A stretch of 64,000 nucleotides of DNA from Drechmeria coniospora (taxonomy: Eukaryota; Ascomycota; Sordariomycetes; Hypocreales; Ophiocordycipitaceae): NCBI RefSeq assembly GCF_001625195.1, contig NC_054390.1:9273222-9337221 (forward strand), given 5' to 3'. Both the position numbers and the translations under genes were made by a program. Within the stretch, counting starts at the first letter, position 1; every line of letters begins with the position of its first letter. The notes beneath the pieces are model-generated. The model did not search any database. It had not been told where the DNA came from and saw nothing but the letters and a program-made list of their open reading frames with translations. Below, in pieces: positions 47,001-58,079 of the stretch.

Positions 47001-47350
47001 AGGCGTCACGGTACGGCCCACGAGCCCAGCGGCACCTCGACTGCCTCAGGGTCGGGGGAGCATCATGCTTCGCCTGTCTTCATTCGCCTGTCCTCATTGG
47101 GGCGGCGTCGCCGTCATTGTTCGTTGTTTCCGCATACTCCGCACTCTGCACTCGTATCCGTCCTTCTCATCGGGTCCACATGCCTCTCTCATAACCATGT
47201 CGATGGTTGTCTTGACTCGTCGCCGCTTACACTATCCTGTTCCGTCTCGATTGAACGGGATCACGGTCCGCTGTAGGGATGGCACAAGCGTCGGCGCGTA
47301 CCAGACTCGCCCGTGACGAATGGCCTCCCGTGCAGCCAGCGGTGAAGACG

Positions 47351-49349
47351 CTAGTCCTCGTCGTTCACCTTGTCCGCGACCATATCCTTGGCCGTATTGA
47401 TCACCTTCTCGGGCGGTCTCTCCACCGGCACCGTAGGGCTGCTCATGCCGCCGGTGATGGGGCTCATCTGACCGCTGTCGAGATGGCTACCGGCGCGGCT
47501 CGCGGGTCCGCTTGTCGTGGCGATGCCGAGAGGGGCCGGGTTCATGTTGTCCTCGGGCGAGCTGGGAAGGTTTCCGGCGTCGAGGCCGGGGATGTGAATA
47601 CGCTTCGCCTCGTTCTGGTAGGCGGCCGGAATGATCTCGATGATCTCGTCACGCGGAAACTTGAGCAAGGGTATCTGCATGGTGGAGCAGTGCATCAGGT
47701 ACGCGTACAGTACGCGAAGGACCGATTCGTGGGCGATGATGAGGAGGTCGTTCTGCTCACGTTCGAGCTCGAGAATGATGGGCTCGAGGCGAACAGCAAG
47801 GTCGTGATACGACTGCGCGATGCCAAGGTTAGCTGGCTCGCCCCGACGGCCGACGAGACGCATGAGCAAAAAGGACAAACATACTTCTGCGCGGGGGTAT
47901 CGGTGGTGATACGGGTCCAATTCATGCTTCTCGACCTCTTCGGGATACATCTGACGTATGACGCGTTCGGACATCTTTTCGCAGATGCCAGGGTTGATCT
48001 GGCTCATCTGCGACCGCTGCCGAACCTTGAATCCCTTGTCCTTCAGGTAGTCGGCCGTCTGGACGGTGCGCATCCTGGTCGACGTCCACACCGTCAACGG
48101 CCTGAGGGGCACGTGGAGGCCTCCTTTTCCAACCGCCTCGGCCTGCTCTTGTTCGCGGTGCTTCAACAACGTCTCGGCCATCCTCTGCGAATATACCTTT
48201 CCCTCTTCGGAGAGCGGCGCATCCGCCTTGTAGGAATCCTCTTCCTCCGCCGTGCCAGCACGAGCAAAGAAGGTGGTGCGTGACTTGATGTGCAGGTTGG
48301 TGAGGTAAAAGACGATCCGGTGAGAGAGGTAGTTGAAGCTGACGTTGTTGTAGAAAAACTTGGCTCCGGCGTTGATCATCTTGATGTAGTTGAGCTCGTG
48401 TTCGTTCATCGTCTCAAACATGGGGATGCGCGTCTCGATCCGTTTCAGGTACAGCTTCGCAGCCTCATCGGGGTCCATGCCCTCAAACTGGCGCGAGTTG
48501 AGTCAGCATCCCGATTCCATGCCGGCCACGCATGGGTCCGAAGACTCACGTCCGGCGATGATATCTTGACATTTCTCGCATTCTCGCGGAGTATGCGCTC
48601 GTCGTCCACGTACGACTCGATGAACAGAGTCTGGGCAAATCAATACTGCGTTCGACGTGGTAGAGGCCGATGCGTACCTGGACGTCATGCTTCGCCAGCT
48701 CCTTGGCCAGAGAACGGCGGCCGCTTGCTGACGGGTTGACCGCATCGTATATCGCGACCTGGCCGTTTTCGTGATTCAACCAGGCGTAGATGTCCTCGCG
48801 GCACTTCTTCAGTATCTTCTGCCTCAACATGACCGAGGACGCCGAGGCGTTTTGGAAGAAATAATCATCCGGAACCGATCCACCGGGGGCGATTGTGGCA
48901 CGACGGTAGTCGCCCAGGTGAAAGATGCGCGTCTTGACGCCCAGCCACTGCAGGTATCTGGAAAGCGATACACAGATGTGGCTACGTTCAAGGCCGTAAG
49001 CACCGACCTGGCCATCCGAAAAAGGGGGGGGCGAGGGGGGGGGAGGGAGAGGAGAGCATGCCACTCACGTCTTGCCTCGAGCGGGGGGGCCAACCATGAC
49101 AATGGCTATCCTCCCAGAATGGAACAGTCGGCCGGACATGGTGCTGTAGAGCTGGGCCGGTGCCATGTCCTGGTCTTCACTGACATCGTGGATGCCGTCG
49201 ATGAAAGTCGAGCTCCTACGACGATACCGCGGCGCGTTGGCGGCAATCTCGGCAGTACTGTCTCTGTCAGCTTCTGCCTTTGCCAGGGGAGTCCGTGGAG
49301 AAGAGGAGGAACAAACAGCAGAGTGTCCATCTTGGCGTCTGTCCCGATG
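47351..49349 (-). CDS. PFK26: 6-phosphofructo-2-kinase with altered bisphosphatase site (PFK26-like)
   Basis: This enzyme makes fructose-2,6-bisphosphate, the allosteric switch of glycolysis. Supported minus-strand exons: ...-49069, 48981-48678, 48630-48550, 48487-47885 and 47812-47351. From the first in-frame ATG (49166) they encode 515 residues. The kinase half shows the P-loop GPPARGKTH, WLGVKTRIFHLGDYRR, VAIYDAVNPS and TLFIESYVDDERIL. The phosphatase half keeps AHESVLRVLYAYLM, but the usual RHG triad is RAG (Ala codon 48257-48259), so the phosphohistidine residue is missing and it is probably kinase-only. Yeast Pfk26 has a Ser at the same place. The 5' end is unresolved. The frame is open back to 49349, directly after a possible splice acceptor, and a Ser/Pro-rich frame at about 49410-49640 on the same strand may be an earlier exon. 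Confidence 0.9.
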
Positions 49350-50572
49350 CTATCACATGTGCGTGATCCAAGGTTCAGGCATGCGTGCGTGGACGATTAC
49401 ATGTACGTTGTACAAGTGTTTGCTGCGGAGTCGAGGCGGCGAATATTCGGGGATACGTCAGTCGATCTCGATATGGCTAGGGATCCCGGAACGGATGGCG
49501 ACGCTTCCACTACGTTGTAGGTTGCTGCGAATGATGCGGTGGACAGCGGCAGTGAAGGAGATGGCTCTGTGTCACAAGATGATGATGGATATGATGGTTC
49601 AGTAGGGAAAGGCGAGCGCGTGGCCGAGTCCGGCACAGGGTAATTAGGAGGTGAGAAGTTTGAAGTTTGCTCGTGGAAGCTCGAGGCCTGGAACAATTGC
49701 CAAGTACAAGCAAGTACTTGAGGTACGCATGGAGCAAGTACAGCTGCCCTGACGTGTGACCAGATCGCCGACCCCATTGACGCTGGCAAGCCAGCCGCAC
49801 TGTGAGCCCGGGTACAGAGTACCTTTGAGTACCTGTGCACAGGTAGTCCGTAAGTAAGTACTCTGTATGTACTCCGTACTTGAGTACGTTCTCCGTAGCT
49901 ACCTAGTGGTAATAAGTCATACTGTGCTCCGTACGGAGTACATGTGCTGTAAGTATGCAAGTACTTACTCCAGCAGTACAAGTACTTGCAGCATACTTGC
50001 TCGCAATTGCGGTACAAGGAACCGAGTAGTCATAGGCGTTACGACTCTGATGCGCAAGTAATTACAACTACAAATGAACACCTACAACTACTTACCACAA
50101 GTACGTGCGAGGTACAGAGTACACGTAGGTGTTAGTACTTATGCATTACATGTACCGATAAAATAGCCGGTAATTAATAGGTCGTTGCGCTATCAAACGA
50201 CCTGTCAACCCGGGCCAGGGGCTGGGTTGGGGCAGGTTGCCGGCACGGATCATCACGCCCTCCGTCGGCAAGTCGCCAGAACGGAGCGCGTGCCTTAGTA
50301 AGGGGAGACCAGCAAGTCAGCTAGCTGTTAAGCCAGCCAAGTTGAAAATTCTCTTAACTCCATCCTACCCCCCCCCCCCCCCCTCATACAACCAGCCCAA
50401 GCTCCGTCATCGTGTCACCGGGCGGCTTGGATTCCGAACGGCCTGCGATTGAAGGCCTCGCCTGCAGCGGTGCACCCTTTTTCGAGTTCGCCCCCGAGGT
50501 CTCAGCGACTCCCCCTCTCCCCCCCCGGGACCGTTCCCGTTCGTTCTCGGTCAAGCCGATCAAGCTGCCATC
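49350..50572. promoter_or_regulatory. Divergent intergenic region, PFK-2 / TOM40
   Basis: The left part (49400-49640) may contain an upstream exon of the PFK-2 gene. About 49690-50160 is a dense AAGTACTT/TACTCCGTA/TACGGAGTA cluster including the CTCCGTACGGAG palindrome at 49927-49938. A 16-base C run at 50368-50383 and a C/T-rich tract just before 50573 look like the TOM40 promoter and leader. Confidence 0.5.
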
Positions 50573-51766
50573 ATGGCGTCGTCATCCCTCGACCCCATAC
50601 GCTCATTCTTCTTCTCCAATCCGATCGCCGTCACGATAGGGGACGCTCTCAACTCCTTTTCCGAGCGTAGGTCCAAGCTCGGGCTTTCCAACCCCGGCAC
50701 CATCGAGACGCTCTCCCGCGAGGTCCAGCGCGATGTCTTCCTCAACAATTTCATGTTCACCGGCATCCGTGCCGATCTCACCAAGATCTTCAGCATGGCA
50801 CCGCTTTTCCAAGTCTCTCACCAATTTGCCATGGGCGAGCGCATAAACCCGTATACCTTTGCCGCCATGTACGGCACCGGCAAGGTAAGCGTTGCCATGC
50901 CACTGGCTGCGCTCTCCCCGAGCTCTGAACGCTGACCAGTGCCCTCGCACCAGATCTTCTGCCAGGGTAACGTGGACAACGAGGGCTCCCTCTCCGGCCG
51001 ATTCAACTTCCGATGGTCCGACAAGCTGGTCTCCAAGTCGCAGCTCTCCATCTCGCCCGGCGGCCAGGACATGGCCCAGTTTGAACACGAGTACACGGGC
51101 GACGACTTCAGCGCGTCCCTCAAGATGCTGAACCCCTCGTTTCTCGAAGGCGGCGTGACCGGAATCTACATCGGAAGCTACCTGCAATCGCTCACCTCGA
51201 GACTCGCCGTCGGCCTGGAAACTCTCTGGCAGCGACCCGCCCTCACCCAGGGCCCCGAATGTGCCGTCTCGTACTGCGCTCGCTACAAGGCCGACGACTG
51301 GGTTGCCACGGCCCAGCTGCAGGCGGCCATGGGCACGCTCAACACGTCGTACTGGCGAAGGCTCTCCGACAAGGTCCAGGCCGGCGTCGACCTGACCCTC
51401 GGTCTCGTCCCCGCCGCCGGTGGTTTGATGGGCGGCGGTCTGCAGAAGGAGGGCGTCACCACCATTGGTGCCAAGTACGATTTCCGCATGTCCACCTTTC
51501 GCGCCCAGGTCGACTCCAAGGGCAAGCTGAGCTGCCTGCTGGAGCAGCGTGTGGCGCCACCTGTCATGATGACGTTTGCCGCCGACGTCGACCACTTTAC
51601 GGTTCGTCCCCCCCTCTTCGCCCCGAGACTGTGCTTGGCTGACCTCGTCGGTGCGCAGCAACAAGCGAAGCTCGGCCTCGGTGTCTCCATCGAAGCGGCC
51701 CCCGAGGAGCTGCAGGACCAGCAGGAAGCCATGGGCGCCCAAACCCCTCCCAACATCCCCTTCTAG
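50573..51766 (+). CDS. TOM40: Mitochondrial outer-membrane import channel Tom40
   Basis: Tom40 is the beta-barrel pore of the TOM complex through which nearly all nuclear-encoded mitochondrial precursors pass. Exons 50573-50884, 50954-51601 and 51659-51766 give 355 residues, the normal size. Family landmarks are [19 protein letters not shown] near the N-terminus, [42 protein letters not shown] joined by the first splice to [21 protein letters not shown], and the late strand [18 protein letters not shown]. There is no cleavable presequence, as expected for an outer-membrane barrel. The C-terminal beta-signal region reads [10 protein letters not shown] after the last splice. The ATG at 50573 is the first in frame after a C/T-rich leader. 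Confidence 0.97.
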
Positions 51767-52821
51767 AAGCCTCTTCGAACACGATGATGATGGCATGCCG
51801 CCTACACACTCTACTCATGACCGATGAGATAATCCGGGGTGGCCCAACACCTCGACCTGGGGATGCGCCGTTTTCATCCTTCCTCCCACCAATGTCTTAC
51901 TAGCTCGCCCCAGTTCTCCTTCAATCCCCGCCTTTGACCCTGCTTCCAGCTTCCTCGATCGACGCGGTGCAGCCCCGACGCCTCCATATGCAAATCGTTT
52001 CCATGGAATCTCCGTGGACGCTTCACATCAATAGATCCGCAGACTTCTGCGCACCTCTTGTCGGTGGAAACACTACAGGGCGGCGGCGCTCTGGACCCAT
52101 GGACTTCAGACATTGCTTGCATCGTTGGTCCTCCGCCAACCATCCTACTGTGTACATTATATCTCGGGGTATCATCATCCAAGGCGGGTGGCCCCGGATG
52201 GCAATATGTCGTCATTTGTGGGTTTCACTGTAAGAGGGGGTCTCGCCAGTCTCCGACAGGCACGAGGTGACTTCCGAGTGCTGCACGAGGTGGCAGCCTG
52301 GCAATTGTTTTTAGTGTAGAGGGGAATAGAAGATATCGAACGTTCCGCAGACGTTCCTGACGATGATGCGATGTCAGTGATGCGATGTCATGACGGTCAT
52401 GCCTTGTTTAATATTCGATGCTAGGTATCATTCGCTCCAAAGCAGTCCAGCCTCACCGGGGCGGAGTGTAACACTGCCGGTATCACGTAAGTAGCAGCCC
52501 TTATCCTACAGCATCGCTTCGCTGAAACGCCGTGGTATCGCTCAAGCCCAATCAATCCATGCAAGCCCGACCAGAACATTTGCCCCCATCAGCCTGCCGA
52601 GCCTCTTATCGTCCCTCCTCCACTGTGCACATCCATCCAAATCACCTTGGCAGTGCGTCTCCCTAGACCATGCGATTCACGTCCTCTATTCCATGGAACG
52701 GATGGCAAAATAATACATGCGCTCGTCCAAGGCGGCCAGTTTCAGCCTCCCGTACACACTTGCTGTGCTGTGGATGACGCCAACGTGGTGTGGTCGCCCC
52801 CGAAAATGGGAGACGGGGGGG
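51767..52821. other. Convergent 3' intergenic region
   Basis: About 1.05 kb between the facing TOM40 and ubiquitin-protease stop codons. Composition is ordinary, with almost none of the palindromic words. There is a short direct repeat of GATGCGATGTCA near 52367-52390. No gene is supported. Confidence 0.5.
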
Positions 52822-55720
52822 TCACATGACGGAGCACTCGCGCTCGGGCTGATTGCCGGGAGATTTCTGCTTCGCCGCTTTGTCCTTGGACCTGTGGCTC
52901 TTGTGCTTCGTCGATGTGCTGTTGACCGAGCCCGGCGGCTTATAGCCGTCGACAGGTGAGTCGGGAGGCTTGTTGGACGCGTCGGAGCCGAGCGGGACGT
53001 TCGAGGTGGTTGTCGAGATGTTCAGGCTACTGGTGTCGGCCAACGGCTCCCTGCTCGCCTTCATGAGCCCCCCCAGGCGAGTCATGGAGAAGCTGGGCCG
53101 GCCCTCGCCTGGCTGGCTGGCCGGACGACTCTGTCGCAGCGCGAAGCGAGACGCAGCTCGGGAAAGCCTAGACACCGTAGTCTCATCCACCGGGACCATC
53201 ACGGGCGAGTCGGCGTCGGGTGTGATGATGGGAGTCGCCGCTCCCGAGTCGGTGAAGACTATGCTTTGGCGACGGGAGCCTCCGGGTGTGGAGCCCGCGT
53301 ACGAGCCGCCGGCCAAGGGCTTCTCGACGTTCATCCTCAGCGGAGTGCCCGTCTCCGAGGAGAGCCTGATGCTAGGCGGCTGGCTCCATGGGGCCGCCTC
53401 CGCCTTGGCCCCATCTTCTCCGTTCCCGTCGTCGAACTTTCCGCCACCGGGCAGGTCCACGTCGACGGCTGGTCTCGAAGACATCATCTCGCCGCCGGAT
53501 TTCGACTCTATATACGAAGGCGGTTCCGTCTCCGTGTCTCCCGTCGAGGGGCATTCCAGATCGACCATGGGGACGACCTGATAGAACAACAAGTACGGCA
53601 TCTCGCTTCTCAGAGACTTCCTGATGTCATCGACGTAAGTGACGCGGTTCTCCGTTTCGAGGTCGTCGAACAGAACCCATCGGGCCTCTTCATAATCCGG
53701 TGGAGGATCGAAATCGTGCCGGCGATTGCCAGTCAGAAGCTTCGGCGCCACCCTGGCGAAGGCGATGTAGTGGCCGCTTTGGAGGGAATCGCCGCGGTGG
53801 CAGACTACGGACTGCAGTACAAGCTTATACTCCGTGCTCAGTCCAGCCTCCTCTTGCGTCGCCGGGCCACCGGCAAGCATGAAGTGAGGCAAGCGCAAGC
53901 TGTCGGGGATGTCGATGAATGTGTTGAGACGCCGCGGCTGTCCCGACTCGGTCATGGCGTAACGCTTGAGGCAGATGCCAACGATGGGTCTCTGGTCAAA
54001 GTTCATGGCAACCTCGACATCGTTCCGAGGTTCATTCGAGGTGAGAGCGTGCCACGCTTCTCGGTGCGTTAGCCACCGTCGGGGCCCTCGGCGACCAGTC
54101 CATGCAGGGAAGAACTTACGGATGAGGCGAAAGAACTGCCAGGCAGGTATCGTGACCGCTTTCACGACAGTGGAACCCTTGCGTCCGGACTTGCTGAACG
54201 TCGTGCCTTCATGGGAAGGCCGCCCCTGTTCGTCGATGAGGATCCGCTGGATGACGCTGGTGGACCTGTGCCTTGCTGGAGGGCGTTGTTGGGACGCGCC
54301 GCCTTCCTCGCAGACAACGTCATCGATGGCATCGCCCTTTCCAGAAGCGCCATTCGTCTCGACAGGCTGGCATGAGGACGGCGAGTCAAAGCGCTCCGTC
54401 GGTTCTCCCCGGAGCTTCGCCGATGTCGACAGGCCGGTGGGAGAGGTCACGACGGGACTTGACGGGGCACCCACCTCGCTCCTGATGAGGCGGATGGTTG
54501 TCTGCTGGACAAGTGCGGGGCGGTCATCTGCCTTTCGGTCGTCCAGACTCGCCTTCTTGGCCTCGTCGCTATCCCGAAGCACGTCCACGCGGGCATTGAA
54601 GTACTCTTCGAGGCAGTCTTCGAGCTTGACACCCTTGCCCTCGGGGTCGAGCGGGACGGCGAGGTTCAGCAGCCGCTCGTAGACGACTTTGTGGTCGTCC
54701 TTGTCCTTGCGGCCCTGGTGGAACAGATCGACTTGCAGGGACAGCAGAGGAAGCTGCAGCGTCTCGGTGAGGAAAGCAAAGGCTTCCGAAGTATCCTGCT
54801 GCTCGAGCTGGCGAGCATCCGACCACCCGCAATCGGCCAGTGCATCCTGCATCAGCTTGGTCTGGTCCGGGTCAGCATGAAGGCCCGACGGGCGGGTGGG
54901 GGAAGGTGGTGGTCGTGGTCATGGCCTCACCAAGTCGGTGCGGATCAGCTTCCCCGACCGCAGCATGTTGACCCATATGAGGAGGAGGTTGACGAGCTTG
55001 TACCGCGGATCGTCCAAGGCGAAGTCGTTCTTGAGCATGCACTCGAAGGCATCGAGCTTGGCAAACATGGCAAAGAGCAGAGCGTCGAGGTAGCAGGTGA
55101 CGCTCTCTCGGTTCTCGGCGCCCACCATGTGGGTGGCTGGGTCGTAGGGGACGACGATTCCGGCCTGGGCCTTTTGCTCAATGTCTATGAACTCGACGGT
55201 CCTCGCCGAGTCGCCTTCGGCGAACTTGGTGGCCATGATGTCCCGGATGTGGTCGGAAGAAACGTCGTTGATATTGAGGAGGTCGAGGCGTTTGTGAATC
55301 TCGACGATCTGGACATGACGGCGGTCAGCCACGGCCGGCCCTGCGGCAGAGGTCAACGAGCGACGGGTCACGAACCTTGGCTTCTTCCAGCTCTCTCTCC
55401 GCCTCGAGCTTCGCCGCCTGTTTCGAGTTGTCGAGCTTGAATATGGCTCTGAAGGCTTCGGCGGACAGTGGATGGTTCTGGTGCGGGAGAGCAAGAGGCA
55501 GAGGTCAGCGAAATGAGAGAGCGAGACGTCGGCGGACGGTGCGTGCTGCCCCGTCCACCACCGGGTGCCAGCTCGGCCGAGGGCGAGGACGACGATGTGA
55601 AGGGGCGAGCGGGAAGGGAATCGGTACCTTTTCCTTGGCACCGGGCGGGACCGACTTGCTGCGTCGATGGGAGCCATTCTTGTCGCGGAGACTGAGGAAT
55701 TTCCTCGGAAACTCCTTCAT
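52822..55720 (-). CDS. Ubiquitin-specific protease (UCH/USP, peptidase C19 family)
   Basis: A cysteine deubiquitinase. Minus-strand exons 55720-55628, 55477-55376, 55308-54931, 54861-54120 and 54056-52822 join to 849 residues. The catalytic cysteine lies in RESVTCYLDALLFAMF (Cys137), a variant of the usual NTCYMNS box seen in a fungal USP subgroup. The histidine box is SLQSGHYIAFARV, followed by EARWVLFDDLETE. The QQDTSEAF and VGICLKRYAM segments are also typical. The N-terminus is basic. The C-terminal 230 residues are Ser/Pro-rich and end in a Lys-rich stretch (SHRSKDKAAKQK). The 63-base intron at 54057-54119 has a perfect GTAAGT donor and a GCTAACG branch site but keeps the frame open, so automatic gene models may read through it. 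The substrate is unknown and I do not assign a yeast UBP number. Confidence 0.9.
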
Positions 55721-57027
55721 GGTTCGCGTCGTGTCGCTGCCGGCAGCGGGTGGAGGTCGGGTTCGACGACTCGAGCGAGGGCAAAACCTCGCAGGACTCT
55801 CAGCTAGGGAGGAGGCCGTTTGACGATGCCCATTCTCAGGCTGCGCAACGAGGCGAGTGGGATCGGGAAGCGAAACCAGGCCCGACGGGCGGCCAGCGGC
55901 AGCAGCAGCGTTGGCGGGGTGGGCTGGTGCGACGACGACGACGAGGGGGACGAGCAGACGAAGGAAGCTGGACGACGCAACGCGAGGCTGTACGACACGG
56001 CAGTTGTATATTCGAGTACGGTGTTCAAGGCGGATAGGTCGAAATTCGATGCGTGTGCGGTTGATGGCGTTACGGGACACGGTCGGGACGTGAGGATGGG
56101 CCGGGCTCTGCAAGAAGTCGTCCTGAGGTCGAGGCCTTATGGGGGGGGGGGGGGCCACTGAGCGGACCGATGGAGACGATGGCCGACTCGACGCAGATGG
56201 AGCGCCCACCCACAACCTCGCCGGCCTGCACAGGCTGAATCTGGGGATGGCAGGACGAACTGCTACTGGGCAGGCCGATACCTGCCTACCTTGTTGCATG
56301 CAGCACGGAGCGCATGTATGAAGAAAGCTTTCGCCGACTCGCCAGAACCTTATTCACACTAGGGTGATGGTCGTAGAACTGCGGCGCCTAGTACGGCACA
56401 ATAGGTTAGCACTAGCAGCAAGGTGCTTCGCCAGCCAGGTCAGGTCGTCGCTAATCTAGGCGTCGAAACTCGACGTAAACCCACTAGCAGGAACCGATAC
56501 GGCACAGCCGGTGTGACCAGGCGGCAGTGCCTACATTCTGATGGTTGGTACTTGCAAGTCACTTACCAGCAGGTGATTCGAGGTTGGTCGACGACGGAAG
56601 GGGGATTGTCGAACAGGAGGAGGAAGATGGCAGGGGATGCACAGCGGTCGTTGAGATTTTTGCGGCACAGGTCGTTGTTCCCATGTCTATTTGTAGGTGC
56701 CGAGTATTATCCTGCACGCAAGTAGGACGGAGTGGGTGTAAGTACTGTACAACTACAGTGATGGATACTGTAAGCATGCTGTACGGAGTAATAATAAGTA
56801 CTTACTACTGCAAAGTACATGCAAGTACAGCAGGGAAGTTGGTATCAATTGTAAATACCTACTAGGTAGTATTGCCTGCAACCTATCTGCGGAGCGCTGT
56901 ACATGTACGGAGTAGGTAACCATAAGTAAGTACTAGGTGCCTAGTATTGGTGTCTATCGGTCCTGTCTCACCAAGGACGGATAGCCAAGTATTCTAGGTA
57001 AGTACTAGGTATGTAATTACTAGGTAA

Positions 57028-57052
57028 GTACGGAGTACGGAGTACGGAGTAC
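57028..57052. repeat. GTACGGA heptamer tandem, 3.6 copies
   Basis: Three perfect copies of GTACGGA plus GTAC, the exact reverse complement of the array at 1684-1708. Confidence 0.9.
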
Positions 57053-57477
57053 TAGGTAATAATTAATAATAGTTGTAGTCTGTAAGTAAGTACACCGTAC
57101 GAAGTACATGTAGGTAGGCATTGCAGGTGACACAAAGGAGTGACCTGGCCGTATTCATTACTTGTAAGTACACCCCCTTGTGCGACTCGTGCGGTACAAG
57201 TACTTGTACATGTCAGTAGACGAAGACCAAAGACCCAAGGTTTCCCGTGCACAAACAGACTGGGCTGTCGACATGAGAATCAGGCCTTCGTGGTACTTGA
57301 CAAAAATTCCTGGCGTCGTGACTGTACGTACTGATGAATGGCCAGGCGTCATGGGAGTTGTTGATTGTCTGTTTCCGGACACTTTTTGAAGACCAACCTT
57401 GCTGGACGAGAGGGACACGCCGAGCCAGCGCCTGATCATGTACATGTACATTATTAAGCCTCAAGCAGTTGCACCAA

Positions 57478-57567
57478 GTGTACAGTCACTTGACAAAGGT
57501 GACGATTCAGTTTTGGTAGCACTATTCCTACAAACTGAATCGACATTTTTGTCACCCAACTGTATAC
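57478..57567. mobile_element. Imperfect 90-base inverted repeat, MITE-like hairpin
   Basis: The left arm (57478-57519) and right arm (57528-57567) are reverse complements over about 40 bases at roughly 80 % identity with one short gap, around an 8-base loop. The inner arms share CGATTCAGTTT and the outer arms share TACAGT. The arms are too unequal for a recent palindrome and there is no coding sequence. It could be a decayed miniature inverted-repeat element or a structured RNA. A partial relative lies at 26974-27026. Confidence 0.55.
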
Positions 57568-58079
57568 AATACTACAGTAAGTACTCCGTACGGTCTCTGT
57601 ACATATACTCCGTACTTGTACAGTACATGGGACCCCATGCCGTCAGGTGTCTCTCCTACTTATAGTGCTTACAGTAATCAACTACAGTACCGTACAGCAC
57701 TTGCCTCCTTGTATGGTCCTTTGAACCGAGTTGGTTGGCAGTCGTTGCCGCACATCAACACAAAGATGAACAATGTAGCGATTCAGGTGCCTCGTCAACC
57801 AAAAGGTCTCGGTTGAATGGAATTTCACCACGCACAAGCATCTACCTGATACGTCGAGAAGAGGGGTTGTTGCGGTGCACAACCGCGCTCGTCAATACGT
57901 AGGTAGGCCGTGCAGGGTAGGCAAGGTCCACGATGCAGCACTTGGCACAGCCACATGTCCTCGCAAATGTCCCGTCGCCCATGTGGCTCACCCGTCACCA
58001 GCCACAGGCCGATTCTAAATTATTTCCCCATCATCGGCAGCTTCATCTCTCCCGCCCAACCACACAGTCACGAGGCACA

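Larger units (their letters stand above)
39001..47350. other. Long gene-desert segment
   Basis: About 8.3 kb without a supportable gene. Open frames up to about 260 codons exist, but they overlap on several frames, are rich in Arg/Ser/Pro/His/Cys, lack recognisable motifs and show no splice-consistent conserved blocks. Palindromic-word clusters sit at about 40540-40870, 41100-41420, 41780-42140 and 42860-43030. Other contents are a (CAT)13 array at 41503-41541 and a 20-base tandem repeat at 43975-44038. From about 44700 to 46600 composition is more gene-like, with C/T-rich blocks, but I could not assemble a protein. Confidence 0.5.
55721..58079. promoter_or_regulatory. Divergent intergenic region with repeats and a hairpin element
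   Basis: This is upstream of the USP gene (-) and uL5m gene (+). A 14-base G run is at 56141-56154. A palindromic-word cluster spans about 56700-57190, including GTACGGA x3.6 at 57028-57052. A 90-base imperfect hairpin is at 57478-57567. A second weak inverted arrangement around AACCGAG/CTCGGTT lies at about 57722-57817. No gene is supported. Confidence 0.55.

Noticed and set aside
47279..48283. 334-codon + strand frame opposite PFK-2
   Set aside because: Antisense shadow of the PFK-2 phosphatase half. It is interrupted relative to the spliced minus-strand gene and has no motif of its own.
57722..57817. Second inverted repeat around AACCGAG/CTCGGTT near the hairpin
   Set aside because: The complementary parts are only about 7-10 bases with many gaps, not clearly above chance, so it is not called as an element.
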